This document shows positions 1-7,854 of a stretch of 64,000 nt of DNA, piece after piece (the stretch's first letter is position 1; the number at the start of each line of letters is the position of its first letter). Origin of the DNA: Prevotellaceae bacterium UBA4301 (GTDB lineage: Bacteria; Bacteroidota; Bacteroidia; Bacteroidales; Bacteroidaceae). Position numbers and translations under genes: made by a program. Where the stretch lies: positions 40,006 to 104,005 of the forward strand of contig DGUV01000068.1 of the NCBI GenBank assembly GCA_002395775.1, read 5' to 3'. Under the pieces are notes generated by a model, which saw only the letters and a program-made list of their open reading frames with translations, was not told the origin of the DNA and searched no databases.

Positions 1-1276
1 CGGCATCCACGAAGTGGTTCGTGTGGTCGATGTGGCTGGCGAAAGGAACGATGCTGGAGATGGCGCCGCCCTTGGTGGTAGATCCGCAGGTGAAGATGGA
101 GAGGTAGGCATTGTTCGTAAAGTCGGCCGAGCCGCCGATACCGTTCATCATCTTCGTGCCGCAAATCTTCGTGGAGTTAACGTGTCCGTAGAGGTCAACC
201 TCGATGGCGGTATTCAGAGAGCAAACGCCTATACGTGCAATGACCTCGGGATTATTCGAAATCTCGGAGGGACGAAGTACGAGCTTATCGCGGAAGAAGT
301 CCATATCGCGATAGATGCCCTTCATGCACTCGTTGGTAACGGTCAGAGAGCAGGCAGATGCAGAAAGCACACGACCCTCGCGCATGAGCTGTACGGGAGC
401 GTCCTGCAGCACCTCCGTGTAGATGTTGAAGTTGGGCACCTCCTTCGAGTGACCCAGTGCGCCCAGCACCGCGTTGGCGCCAGAGCCCACGCCCGACTGC
501 AGGTTGAGGAACGTGGGAGGAATCTTCCCCTCGCGCATGTTCTGCACCAGGAAGTCGGCCACGTTCTGACCAATCTGCGTGGTGATGGGATCAGGATCCT
601 TGAACGAACGAGCTTCATCAGGTACATTGCCCTCTACTACACCAATGATTCGACTGGCATCAACCTCAATATAAGGCTTACCAATGCGGTCACCAGGATG
701 GCAGATCATAACGGGCTTGCGGAAGGGGTGGTCTTCTATCTCATACACGTCGTGCATACCCATTCCACTGCGCTCGTGGAAGGCATTCAGTTCGATGATG
801 ATGCCCTCAGTGGCCAAACGGCAAACGGTGGGTGCAATGCCGCCTGCAGCAGTCAGGTAGATGTGCGCCTTATCGCCTACCTTCTCCACAGCACAAGCCT
901 CGATAATAGCCCAGTTGACAGGACCCAGATAGCCCTGACGAATCTGAGTGGCCATGTTCGAGAGGTTGAGGTCGCTGTAGTTCAGCTCATTCAAGTTCAC
1001 ATGCTTGCGGAAATCGGGGTTCGTGGTGTAAGGAGCACGGAAGTCAATAGCATGGGCATTGGACAAGTCGCCATCGGTGCTCTGTCCCGTGCTGGCACCC
1101 GTGAAGATGCTAATCTTGTAGGGGCGTCCTGCAGCATGCTCTGCCTCGGCAAGCTTTGCTACCTCTGCCGTCACCATCTTTGCCGTACCGGCAGGTGTAA
1201 ATCCACTGAGGCCTATGGTTTGGCCATTCTTAATCATCGCTGCAGCTTCGGCAGCAGTAAGTCTGTTGAAACTCAT
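1..1276 (-). CDS. Acetyl-CoA hydrolase/transferase family protein (succinyl-CoA:acetate CoA-transferase type), 3' end beyond the window
   Basis: Reading the minus strand from an ATG at 1276 gives an uninterrupted frame that runs off the window at base 1, so the C-terminus is missing. It starts MSFNRLTAAEAAAMIKNG, and contains the glycine-rich loop GVGSGANAVLGALGHSK followed by YTEVLQD, which matches the cat1/aarC family where that glutamate carries the CoA thioester. The role would be moving CoA between acetate and succinate or propionate in fermentation. The long open frame on the opposite strand is a shadow. A TAnnTTTG box and a 7-bp repeat array lie upstream. The exact substrate cannot be told from sequence. 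Confidence 0.88.
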   Translation of the reverse strand, partial: MSFNRLTAAEAAAMIKNGQTIGLSGFTPAGTAKMVTAEVAKLAEAEHAAGRPYKISIFTGASTGQSTDGDLSNAHAIDFRAPYTTNPDFRKHVNLNELNYSDLNLSNMATQIRQGYLGPVNWAIIEACAVEKVGDKAHIYLTAAGGIAPTVCRLATEGIIIELNAFHERSGMGMHDVYEIEDHPFRKPVMICHPGDRIGKPYIEVDASRIIGVVEGNVPDEARSFKDPDPITTQIGQNVADFLVQNMREGKIPPTFLNLQSGVGSGANAVLGALGHSKEVPNFNIYTEVLQDAPVQLMREGRVLSASACSLTVTNECMKGIYRDMDFFRDKLVLRPSEISNNPEVIARIGVCSLNTAIEVDLYGHVNSTKICGTKMMNGIGGSADFTNNAYLSIFTCGSTTKGGAISSIVPFASHIDHTNHFVDA

Positions 1277-1283
1277 TGTTCGG

Positions 1284-1311
1284 GTTTAAAGTTTAATGTT
1301 TAACGTTTAAC
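1284..1311. repeat. 7-bp tandem array, unit GTTTAAN, 4 copies
   Basis: Units GTTTAAA, GTTTAAT, GTTTAAC, GTTTAAC in perfect 7-bp register. The array lies in the probable 5' leader of the CoA-transferase gene, between its -7 box and its ATG. Confidence 0.85.
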
Positions 1312-1316
1312 GGGGA

Positions 1317-1324
1317 CAAAGATA
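1317..1324 (-). promoter_or_regulatory. Bacteroidota -7 box for the CoA-transferase gene
   Basis: On the minus strand the sequence is TATCTTTG, an exact TAnnTTTG match, about 40 bp before the ATG. No clear TTTG -33 box is seen. Confidence 0.5.
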
Positions 1325-1335
1325 CAACAAAAAGA

Positions 1336-1363
1336 ATTAAAAATTAAAAAATAAGAATTAAAA
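1336..1363. repeat. 7-bp tandem array, unit ATTAAAA, 4 positions
   Basis: ATTAAAA, ATTAAAA, AATAAGA, ATTAAAA in 7-bp register, lying between the divergent -7 boxes of the CoA-transferase and flavoprotein genes. Confidence 0.7.
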
Positions 1364-1399
1364 ATCGAGGGGAAAGCCTCACGGATTCATAATAATGGC

Positions 1400-1407
1400 T
1401 ATCTTTG
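1400..1407 (+). promoter_or_regulatory. -7 box for the flavoprotein gene
   Basis: TATCTTTG, an exact TAnnTTTG match 56 bp before the ATG at 1464. The -33 element is not obvious. Confidence 0.5.
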
Positions 1408-1463
1408 CCTTTGGAAAACTCAAAACCAACTTATTTTACTTAACCTAAACAACACATTTTATC

Positions 1464-2012
1464 ATGAAAGTCTTAGTCATCAAGTCAAGCCCGCGCAAGA
1501 AGGGCAATTCAAACACATTGGCCGACCAGTTTATCCGCGGTGCCCAGGAGGCTGGCCACGAAGTTCAGGAGTTCGACTGCGCCCGCAACCGGGTGGCCCC
1601 CTGCCTCTCCTGCGGCGGCTGCATCCGCACCGGCAAGTGCGTCCAGAAGGACGGCTTCGAGGAGTTTGCCCCCATGTTCGTCGAGGCCGACGTGCTGGTG
1701 TTCGTCACCCCCGTCTACTATTTCTCATGCACGGCCCAAATCAAGTGTCTCATCGACCGCTTCTTCAGCATCCACTTCGGCGAGCAAAGGGAGAATCCCA
1801 AGGTCTATGACAAGCGCACCGTGCTCATCACCACCCAGGGCCAGCCCTCGCTCAACTGCACACTGCCCACGATGGAGATGTACAAGGACATCGTGAACTT
1901 CTGCAAGTGGACCGATGCCGGACAGGTGCACGCCCTGGGCGTACTGGAGCCCGGAGCCGTAGTCGGAACCCCATACATGCAGGAAGCCTACGAACTGGGC
2001 AAGAGCCTCTGA
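1464..2012 (+). CDS. Flavodoxin-fold NAD(P)H-dependent FMN reductase / iron-sulfur flavoprotein-like
   Basis: 182 aa. The N-terminus MKVLVIKSSPRKKGNSNTLA is the FMN phosphate-binding start of the NADPH-dependent FMN reductase (flavodoxin_2/ISF-like) family. Residues around 47-59 (PCLSCGGCIRTGKC) form a cysteine cluster seen in many members of this family. FVTPVYYFSCTAQIK is the typical flavin-contact segment. It probably acts in the cytoplasm as an electron carrier or reductase; the partner is unknown. It stands alone, divergent from the CoA-transferase and convergent with the next gene. Confidence 0.85.
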   Translation: MKVLVIKSSPRKKGNSNTLADQFIRGAQEAGHEVQEFDCARNRVAPCLSCGGCIRTGKCVQKDGFEEFAPMFVEADVLVFVTPVYYFSCTAQIKCLIDRFFSIHFGEQRENPKVYDKRTVLITTQGQPSLNCTLPTMEMYKDIVNFCKWTDAGQVHALGVLEPGAVVGTPYMQEAYELGKSL

Positions 2013-2035
2013 GCCAAAGCTTAGCGACTCGCGCT

Positions 2036-3169
2036 TTACTTACCCACATGCACCCTTAGGCCGACCTCAATGGAGGGGGCCCAGGGGTGCTGCTTGTAGT
2101 AGTGCTGCAGGGGGGTGCCGTCCTTGAAGTAGTAGCCCACGGAGGGCTCGGCATAGAGCCCCAGACGGGGGGCGGGGAGGTACTCGGCTCCGGCCGACGC
2201 GAAGGCGGACCACTGCCAGGGCTCGTCGTTGAGACATTTGTCCAGGGCTGCACTGGCGGAGGCGTAGAAGCGGAAGTGGCGGTTGCCCCACAACTGGAAG
2301 CTGACGCCCAGGGGGAGGCCCAGATAGTGGAGGTGCTGGTCGGTGGTCAGGTTCTCGTAGAGGGGAATGGCAAAGCGGGAGTGGAGATGGGTGTAGCGCA
2401 GACCGGTGAGCAGGGCCACGCGGCGGCTCAGCCGATAGTGGAGCCCCACGCCCAGGCGCAGGGGCGGATGGTGCTTGGCCACGTGGTCGGCCAGCGTGTG
2501 GGGCGCGGGCCGGGCCGGGCCGCCTTCGGCTTCGGGGGCTCCGTAGTAGGTGCCGACGTTGGCAAAATACATCTGGCGCTGGGAGTGCAGGGCCTGGGCT
2601 TGCATGAGCGGGCCCGCGACCTCTATGTCCAGCGACAGTAGCCTTCCTGCGCCGCGTTCGTCCTTTGCCTTCCACGCGTCCCTCTCTGAGGGCAGAGGGT
2701 CGCGGACGGCGTCGCTCGGCGTTGCGTCCTGCGGGGTTTCATTCCTTGGGGCTTCGTTCCCTGGCTCGGGGGCTGGGCCTTCGCCATCCGTCTGCGCCTC
2801 GGCCACAAGGGGGCCTGCCTCGGCGAGGAGCTGCTGCAGGCTGGGGACGGACGGCGGCAGAGTCTGCAAGACGGGCTGGCCGGGAGCAACATCAGGGAAC
2901 ACCCGGACCACCCTCCTGACCAGGGCCACCTGACGCTGCCCTACGGGGCTCGCAGGGGAACGGTCGGCGAGAGACCAAACCGCAAACAGGCCCAGAAGGA
3001 TGGCGGCCGCTGCGGCTGCGCCCCACCACCATCGGACCGGCAAGGCGGAGCGACGGGGCGCCGGCGTCAGCCCCATCTGTTCCGAGATGCCCTCCCAAAG
3101 TCCGCCGGGGGGAGCCTGTTCGTGCCCCTCCAGCTTGTGTCTCATTTGTTCGGTCCAGTTCTGTTTCAT
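2036..3169 (-). CDS. Anti-sigma-like membrane protein with C-terminal beta-barrel-like domain
   Basis: 377 aa from ATG 3169; a TTG 24 bp further upstream lies in a repeat and is less likely. A short cytoplasmic N-terminal part (MKQNWTEQMRHKLEGHEQAP) precedes one membrane segment at about residues 43-65 (WWWGAAAAAAILLGLFAVW). A Pro/Ala/Glu-rich periplasmic stretch follows, then a C-terminal region with alternating aromatic/polar strands (LRLGVGLHYRLSRRVALLTG; LGLYAEPSVGYYF) like small outer-membrane barrels. It lies just downstream of an ECF sigma gene, so an anti-sigma role is likely by context. It is very GC-rich. How one protein carries an inner-membrane helix and a barrel-like end is not clear. 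Confidence 0.65.
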   Translation of the reverse strand: MKQNWTEQMRHKLEGHEQAPPGGLWEGISEQMGLTPAPRRSALPVRWWWGAAAAAAILLGLFAVWSLADRSPASPVGQRQVALVRRVVRVFPDVAPGQPVLQTLPPSVPSLQQLLAEAGPLVAEAQTDGEGPAPEPGNEAPRNETPQDATPSDAVRDPLPSERDAWKAKDERGAGRLLSLDIEVAGPLMQAQALHSQRQMYFANVGTYYGAPEAEGGPARPAPHTLADHVAKHHPPLRLGVGLHYRLSRRVALLTGLRYTHLHSRFAIPLYENLTTDQHLHYLGLPLGVSFQLWGNRHFRFYASASAALDKCLNDEPWQWSAFASAGAEYLPAPRLGLYAEPSVGYYFKDGTPLQHYYKQHPWAPSIEVGLRVHVGK

Positions 3170-3179
3170 AGCCTTGAAG

Positions 3180-3214
3180 ATGTGAGATGTCAAATGTCAA
3201 ATGTCAAATGTGAG
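3180..3214. repeat. 7-bp tandem array, ATGTGAG/ATGTCAA, 5 copies
   Basis: ATGTGAG, ATGTCAA three times, ATGTGAG. It fills the gap between the sigma and anti-sigma genes and supplies the last sigma codons (HLTFDI and the TGA stop). Confidence 0.9.
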
Positions 3215-3751
3215 ATGTTTTATTCTTTTGGCCAGCAGCCGCTTTGCATGGTGGAGCTGCGAGGCAGAGGTGCCCGGCCTGATGCCCAGCAGCTGGGCTA
3301 TCTGCTGATGGGAGTAGCCCTCAAACACGTAGAGGTTGACCACGGTGCGATAGCCGTCGGGCAGGGCGCTGACCAGGCGGTGGAGCTCGTCGGGCGACAG
3401 CAGTTCGGCATCGGGGTCCTCGTCGGGCAGTCGGTCCTGGGCATCGTCGATTTCCACAAAAGTCAGTCGGTGCTGGTTGCGGAGCAGGCGGAGCGACTCG
3501 TTGACCACAATCCTCACCATCCACCCCTCAAACGAGGGTTCGTCCCTCCACTCGAAGGTGGGCAGGGCGGTGAATATCTTGACGAAACTCTCCTGCAGCA
3601 CGTCCTTGGCATCGGCTTCCTGAGGGACATAGCGCCTGCAGACCGACGTGAGCCGCCCTACGTATCGCTGGTAGAGTTCGCCCATCGCCCGCTGGTCGCG
3701 ATTGCGTATGCGCCGAATGAGGCTTTCCGACATGCCCTTGTTCTGTGACAT
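3197..3751 (-). CDS. ECF-type RNA polymerase sigma factor (sigma-70 family)
   Basis: 184 aa from ATG 3751. An earlier in-frame start at 3790 would lie upstream of the -7 box, so 3751 is preferred. Region 2 is seen in DQRAMGELYQRYVGRL...DVLQESFVKIF, and region 4 in LPDGYRTVVNLYVFEGYSHQQIAQLLGIRPGTSASQLHHAKRLL, the HTH that reads the -33 element. It directs transcription to a small regulon, probably including its own operon with the downstream anti-sigma-like gene. The last residues are encoded by a 7-bp repeat array. Confidence 0.9.
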   Translation of the reverse strand: MSQNKGMSESLIRRIRNRDQRAMGELYQRYVGRLTSVCRRYVPQEADAKDVLQESFVKIFTALPTFEWRDEPSFEGWMVRIVVNESLRLLRNQHRLTFVEIDDAQDRLPDEDPDAELLSPDELHRLVSALPDGYRTVVNLYVFEGYSHQQIAQLLGIRPGTSASQLHHAKRLLAKRIKHLTFDI

Positions 3752-3768
3752 TTTACACTTAAAGAATC

Positions 3769-3801
3769 CAAAATTACGGAATTCTTGCATGCGGCTGCAA
3801 A
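3769..3801 (-). promoter_or_regulatory. Promoter of the ECF sigma operon
   Basis: On the minus strand: -33 TTTG (3798-3801), 21-bp spacer, -7 TAATTTTG (3769-3776). This is a textbook Bacteroidota vegetative promoter. Confidence 0.75.
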
Positions 3802-3891
3802 CTTTTTTGTACTTTTAACGCACCTTCCGTGCAAGATTTCTGCTCCCCGCGGATTCTATAGGCAAACGGACAACCCTAAAACCATCCCATT

Positions 3892-5199
3892 ATGAAAACC
3901 AAAATCCTGCTGCTGACGCTGCCCCTGATGGCCCTGACCTCCTGTTCCGACATGTCCAATATGGAGGACCCGCAACAGGGCGGCAGCGTGCAATACGTGC
4001 TGATGGTGCCGAACATAAAGCCCCTCCAGCTGACTGCCGAGCAAAAGACCTTTGCCGCGGACAACAACCAGTTTGCCCTCCGCTTCCTGCAGGCCGCCGA
4101 CCAGGCCGACCAGGGCGGGCAGGGCTTCGTCTATTCCCCCCTGAGCATCACCTACGTGCTGGCCATGGTCAACAGTGCCGCCGAAGGACAGACCCGCCAG
4201 GAACTGGAGCAGACGCTGGGCTTCCACAAGGGCGGCATCGAGGCCGTCAACCACTATTGCCAGAAACTCATCGAAGGACTGCCCCTGGCCGACGAGAGCC
4301 TGCAACTGAGCCTGGCCAATGGCATCTTCCTGAACAGCCAGTTCACCCTGAAAGCCCAGTTCGAGCAGGACATGCAGCAGTACTTCCACGCCCAGGCCCA
4401 GGCCCTCGACTTTGCCGACCCCGCCACCCTGGACCTCATCAACGGCTGGTGCCGAAGGCAGACCCAGGGCATGATTCCCACCATCCTGGACAAGCTGAAC
4501 CCCGACGCCGTCTCCTACCTCCTCAATGCCATCCACCTCAAGGCCGAATGGACTTCGAAATTCGATGAAAAGGCCACAAGGGAGGAGACCTTCACGGCAG
4601 AGGACGGCACCGCCCGCAAGCTGCCCCTGATGCACCAGCACGTCTTTGTCAACTACACGAGGAACGACGTCTTCTCCTCCATCGACATCCCCTTCGGCAA
4701 CGGCACGTGGAGCATGGCCGTCATGCTACCCGAGGAGGGGAAGAGCACCCGCGACGTGGTCCGGTGGCTCAGCGAAAACGGATGGGACGACGCCTCGCCC
4801 CGTAGCTTCGCGCCCCACGCCGTGGACCTCAAGCTCCCGCGCTTCGCCGTCCGTTCCGACACCGACCAGATGGGAGGCGGCCAGTCGCTCCCCAGCCTGT
4901 TGCAGGACATGGGCATCCGGGAGGCCTTCCATCCCTCCCTGGCCAACATCCCCAACATGTGTCAGGAGGGTGGTGTCTTCGTCAGCAACATGCGGCAGAA
5001 GGCAGCCATCGACGTCAACGAAGAGGGCGCCGAAGCCTCAGCCGTCACCATGGCCGAAGTGTCAGTAACGGGCGCCGGCCCCGAAACCGATGCCCAGTAC
5101 CAGAAGGTCGACTTCCATGCCAATCGCCCCTTTGTCTATGTTATCCGCGAACAGTCGTCAGGCGTCATCCTCTTCGTCGGAAAATACACGGGGAAATAA
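3892..5199 (+). CDS. Serpin family lipoprotein (serine/cysteine protease inhibitor)
   Basis: 435 aa. A lipoprotein signal peptide ends in LTSC (Cys18). The serpin fold follows, with FVYSPLSITYVLAMVNSAAEGQTRQELEQTLGF near the N-terminus, YLLNAIHLKAEWTSKFD (shutter/strand region), and C-terminal NRPFVYVIREQSSGVILFVGKY. The hinge reads EEGAEASAVTMAEV, with small residues compatible with loop insertion and hence an inhibitory serpin. By alignment with alpha-1-antitrypsin, P1 would be around Thr/Val in EVSVTGAGP, suggesting elastase-like targets (inference). Surface or periplasmic location is expected. It is followed 16 bp later by a small barrel protein in the same direction. Confidence 0.93.
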   Translation: MKTKILLLTLPLMALTSCSDMSNMEDPQQGGSVQYVLMVPNIKPLQLTAEQKTFAADNNQFALRFLQAADQADQGGQGFVYSPLSITYVLAMVNSAAEGQTRQELEQTLGFHKGGIEAVNHYCQKLIEGLPLADESLQLSLANGIFLNSQFTLKAQFEQDMQQYFHAQAQALDFADPATLDLINGWCRRQTQGMIPTILDKLNPDAVSYLLNAIHLKAEWTSKFDEKATREETFTAEDGTARKLPLMHQHVFVNYTRNDVFSSIDIPFGNGTWSMAVMLPEEGKSTRDVVRWLSENGWDDASPRSFAPHAVDLKLPRFAVRSDTDQMGGGQSLPSLLQDMGIREAFHPSLANIPNMCQEGGVFVSNMRQKAAIDVNEEGAEASAVTMAEVSVTGAGPETDAQYQKVDFHANRPFVYVIREQSSGVILFVGKYTGK

Positions 5200-5215
5200 A
5201 CCATCCGCAACAAGA

Positions 5216-5806
5216 ATGAAAAAGACCATATTCACCCTCATCCTCCTGCTCGCCACACTGGGCCTGCAGGCTCAGGACTGGCGCTGGGAACACAACATAC
5301 ACGTAGGCTCCGGACTGCTCATCGACAACCAGGACGGCAACCTGAAGCGGGGCTTCACGGCCAAAGTCGGATACGGCATCCGCTATCGCCTCAATAGCGG
5401 CTGGTCACTGATGCCCGGTGTAGCCTATCGCACGGCGTGCACCAACCTCTTCAACAGCAAGGAGGGTAGCGATGACGACGCGTTCCAATACATCGACGTC
5501 CCCCTTACCGTGCAGTTCCACCCCGACCGGCACTGGGTCCTGGGGCTGGCCCCCGTGCTCTCGTTCTGCATCGACCACGATGAGTGGTACATCGATGCCA
5601 ACCCAAACGACCCCCTCAACGGGCGCTCCAAGATAAAGCCCTTCAGCCTCGGCCTGCAACCCTCCATTACCTACCAGTGGCGGCGGATGAGCCTTGGCGT
5701 GGAGGCCACCGTGGGCCTGCTCAACGATGGCCTCCACCACGGACTCCGCCCCGGCTACAAGCGCCGCCTCAGCAATGTCATGGCCCTGCTGGGGGTTCGG
5801 TTCTGA
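5216..5806 (+). CDS. Small outer-membrane beta-barrel protein
   Basis: 196 aa from ATG 5216, chosen because it begins a clear signal peptide (MKKTIFTLILLLATLGLQAQ); the open frame upstream overlaps the serpin in another frame. The rest alternates aromatic and polar residues (GYGIRYRLNSGWSLMPGVAY; MSLGVEATVGLLN; VMALLGVRF with C-terminal Phe), as in small OmpW/OmpX-like barrels of Bacteroidota. Function unknown. It probably shares a transcript with the serpin and ends before a hairpin terminator. Confidence 0.8.
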   Translation: MKKTIFTLILLLATLGLQAQDWRWEHNIHVGSGLLIDNQDGNLKRGFTAKVGYGIRYRLNSGWSLMPGVAYRTACTNLFNSKEGSDDDAFQYIDVPLTVQFHPDRHWVLGLAPVLSFCIDHDEWYIDANPNDPLNGRSKIKPFSLGLQPSITYQWRRMSLGVEATVGLLNDGLHHGLRPGYKRRLSNVMALLGVRF

Positions 5807-5879
5807 TGAGGTAAAGCCCCACCCGTTATCGCAACGAATGGGGCCTGACTAACTAAATCCTGTTGAAAAACAGTATCAG

Positions 5880-5916
5880 CCCAGCCGCACCGCCGTGTGG
5901 CCGGGGTTTTCTTTTC
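5880..5916 (+). terminator. Rho-independent terminator after the serpin/barrel pair
   Basis: An 11-bp stem (5880-5890 with 5895-5905, one mismatch, one G-U), loop CGCC, then GTTTTCTTTTCC. Confidence 0.7.
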
Positions 5917-7803
5917 CTACAATACCTTCTCTATCTCCGCCCGAATCTTTTCCATCACGCTCTGGCTGAAGCCCGTCTGCTCCCACACGCGACGCCCCTG
6001 GCGGTCGTAGAGATAGTACTGCGGGATGCCGCCTCCGCCGGGAGGCCAGGGCAACTGGCGGTACATCGAAGAGGGGATGCGATAGTGCTGGCCGGGAATC
6101 TCCAGCACGTGCTCGTTCCATTGGTTCAAGGGGCTCGATTCGTCAGTGATGTAGATGAAGACGATGTCCCGTCCCTCCAGTTCCTTTTTCAGCGGTTCCA
6201 TGGCTTGGATGCCGTTCAGACAAGGCCCGCACCAGGTGGCCCAAAGGTCGATGAAGACGGCCTTGCCGGGGTGCTGACGAACGATGTAGTCCAGCAGTTC
6301 GCTGCCCGGCACGTCGGGCGTCTCCATGATGCGGTCCTTGGCCTCGCGCTGCAGTCGTTCCACGAGCACGCGGGTGCTGTCGTTGAAGGCTCGTAGCACA
6401 GGTTGGAAGTAGGAATGTACGGTCTGCAATACACTGTCCGTTTGCACCTTGCCTTGTTTCATGCGCTTTCCTATCTCTTGTGCATAGGCAAGGGCTTTCG
6501 TCATCTCATACACCTCGCCGTGGTTGAGTCCGTTGGCTTCGAGATATTCCAAGAAGGGGGGCATGAGAGGCAGGTAGAACGAACGTCCGTCGCGGAAGAG
6601 TTGCAGGTCGCGGGCATGCGGGTCTTCCAGGGTATAGGTGGCTTTCAGTTTTGATATGGCATCCTCGAAATCAGCATCGCGCATCTTCCAACGAATCGCC
6701 CTTGGATAATCGTGCCGTATATTTAAATAGACATTATCGACCAATAGCGAGAGGAATTCCTTCTGCCGGCGAGTGTAGTCGGTGCGCTGCATCAGACCTT
6801 GCCTTAGGGTGTTGAGATTCTGCCACAGTTGTTCGCTCCATTCCACGAAGGTCTGTCCGTCGGTGTATGTGGGGATTTCCGGTAGATAACCATGGTTAAG
6901 CATTTGGTTCTCCACCAGTGCCTGGTTGAGGTCGCCAAGGGTACCGCCCAGACGGTAGCAGTCGTGTGCCGATGGCTTACCTGCGGCAAAATTCTGTTCG
7001 CGTGCCACACAGGCATTGGCATCTACTTCGAGTGTCAGCGTCTCGCCAGGAATCAAAATCATCGGAAAACTGGTACCCAGACCGCTGGGATCTATTTGGC
7101 CAAGTCCATTCCAACCAGTGAACAACGGCTTTGTTGCAGTGTAGGCTGGGTGGCAGTAAATCAGGGTAGAGTCGAGGTACTGGGTTCGGCTGTCATAGTT
7201 TCCCGTAATGATGTCACGACTGGGATCACCGACATAGTAGATGTTGCCACCTCCGTGCACGGTAATAGTGGCCGTAGCCTCCCCGTGCTTCAGGCGAAGT
7301 GGTTTCAGCGGCTCGCCATCGTCCACTCGCGGCTGATAGGGGGGAAGAAGGGAAGGATACAGCTGATTGTCCAACCTCACGCCGCGGACTTTCCACGAAA
7401 GGTCTTTGTCGCCCTCTGCATAGTCGAAGGTCTTGGCACCTTTGGGCAGGGGGTCGAAGTAGAGGACGAGCAAGTCCTGTCGCGCATTCTGGGCATATTC
7501 CTTACCCAGTTCGAAGGCTTCGTCCGCCAGGACGTCTATTCCCTCATGGGTGAGGATGCGCCCACGCTGGTAGGCATAGGTCTGTCCGTTGCACTCCAGT
7601 CGTGCCCCCGTCATGCTCCATGCCCGGCGATGGGCACAATCCATACGGAAATGCACAATGGTCGATTTCTTCGTCAACACGACCTTGATGGGGCACAGGT
7701 CACTCGCCGTGCCGCTGAATGCCGGGCGGTCAATCACCTTGTCCTTGGCCTGTACCGACAGCGTCAGCAGCATGGCACACAGCATAGTTAACAGCTTCTT
7801 CAT
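5917..7803 (-). CDS. Secreted TlpA-like thioredoxin-domain protein
   Basis: 628 aa from ATG 7803 (MKKLLTMLCAMLLTLSVQAK, signal peptide); an ATG at 7827 in the same frame gives eight more residues, and the two starts flank a short repeat. The first two thirds are a Bacteroidota-specific periplasmic region with no recognised catalytic motif. The last ~150 residues are a thioredoxin fold with WATWCGPC and the cis-Pro segment GIPQYYLYDRQGRR. It likely reduces or isomerises disulfides in the periplasm. It lies downstream of a second protein of the same architecture in the same direction (52-bp gap), probably co-transcribed. Confidence 0.85.
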   Translation of the reverse strand: MKKLLTMLCAMLLTLSVQAKDKVIDRPAFSGTASDLCPIKVVLTKKSTIVHFRMDCAHRRAWSMTGARLECNGQTYAYQRGRILTHEGIDVLADEAFELGKEYAQNARQDLLVLYFDPLPKGAKTFDYAEGDKDLSWKVRGVRLDNQLYPSLLPPYQPRVDDGEPLKPLRLKHGEATATITVHGGGNIYYVGDPSRDIITGNYDSRTQYLDSTLIYCHPAYTATKPLFTGWNGLGQIDPSGLGTSFPMILIPGETLTLEVDANACVAREQNFAAGKPSAHDCYRLGGTLGDLNQALVENQMLNHGYLPEIPTYTDGQTFVEWSEQLWQNLNTLRQGLMQRTDYTRRQKEFLSLLVDNVYLNIRHDYPRAIRWKMRDADFEDAISKLKATYTLEDPHARDLQLFRDGRSFYLPLMPPFLEYLEANGLNHGEVYEMTKALAYAQEIGKRMKQGKVQTDSVLQTVHSYFQPVLRAFNDSTRVLVERLQREAKDRIMETPDVPGSELLDYIVRQHPGKAVFIDLWATWCGPCLNGIQAMEPLKKELEGRDIVFIYITDESSPLNQWNEHVLEIPGQHYRIPSSMYRQLPWPPGGGGIPQYYLYDRQGRRVWEQTGFSQSVMEKIRAEIEKVL

Positions 7804-7854
7804 TTGAATAGTTGATAGTTTCTTCATTTGTTATGGGTAATTAGATGATAGGTA

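Noticed and set aside
14..1303. Long open frame on the plus strand at the window start
   Set aside because: It is antisense to the CoA-transferase gene, whose minus-strand frame shows clear family motifs; the plus-strand translation resembles nothing.
2067..2675. Pro/Arg-rich open frame within the anti-sigma-like gene
   Set aside because: A by-product of high GC content; no start context and no family features.
3856..4641. 261-codon minus-strand frame opposite the serpin
   Set aside because: Antisense shadow; the serpin frame has complete family motifs.
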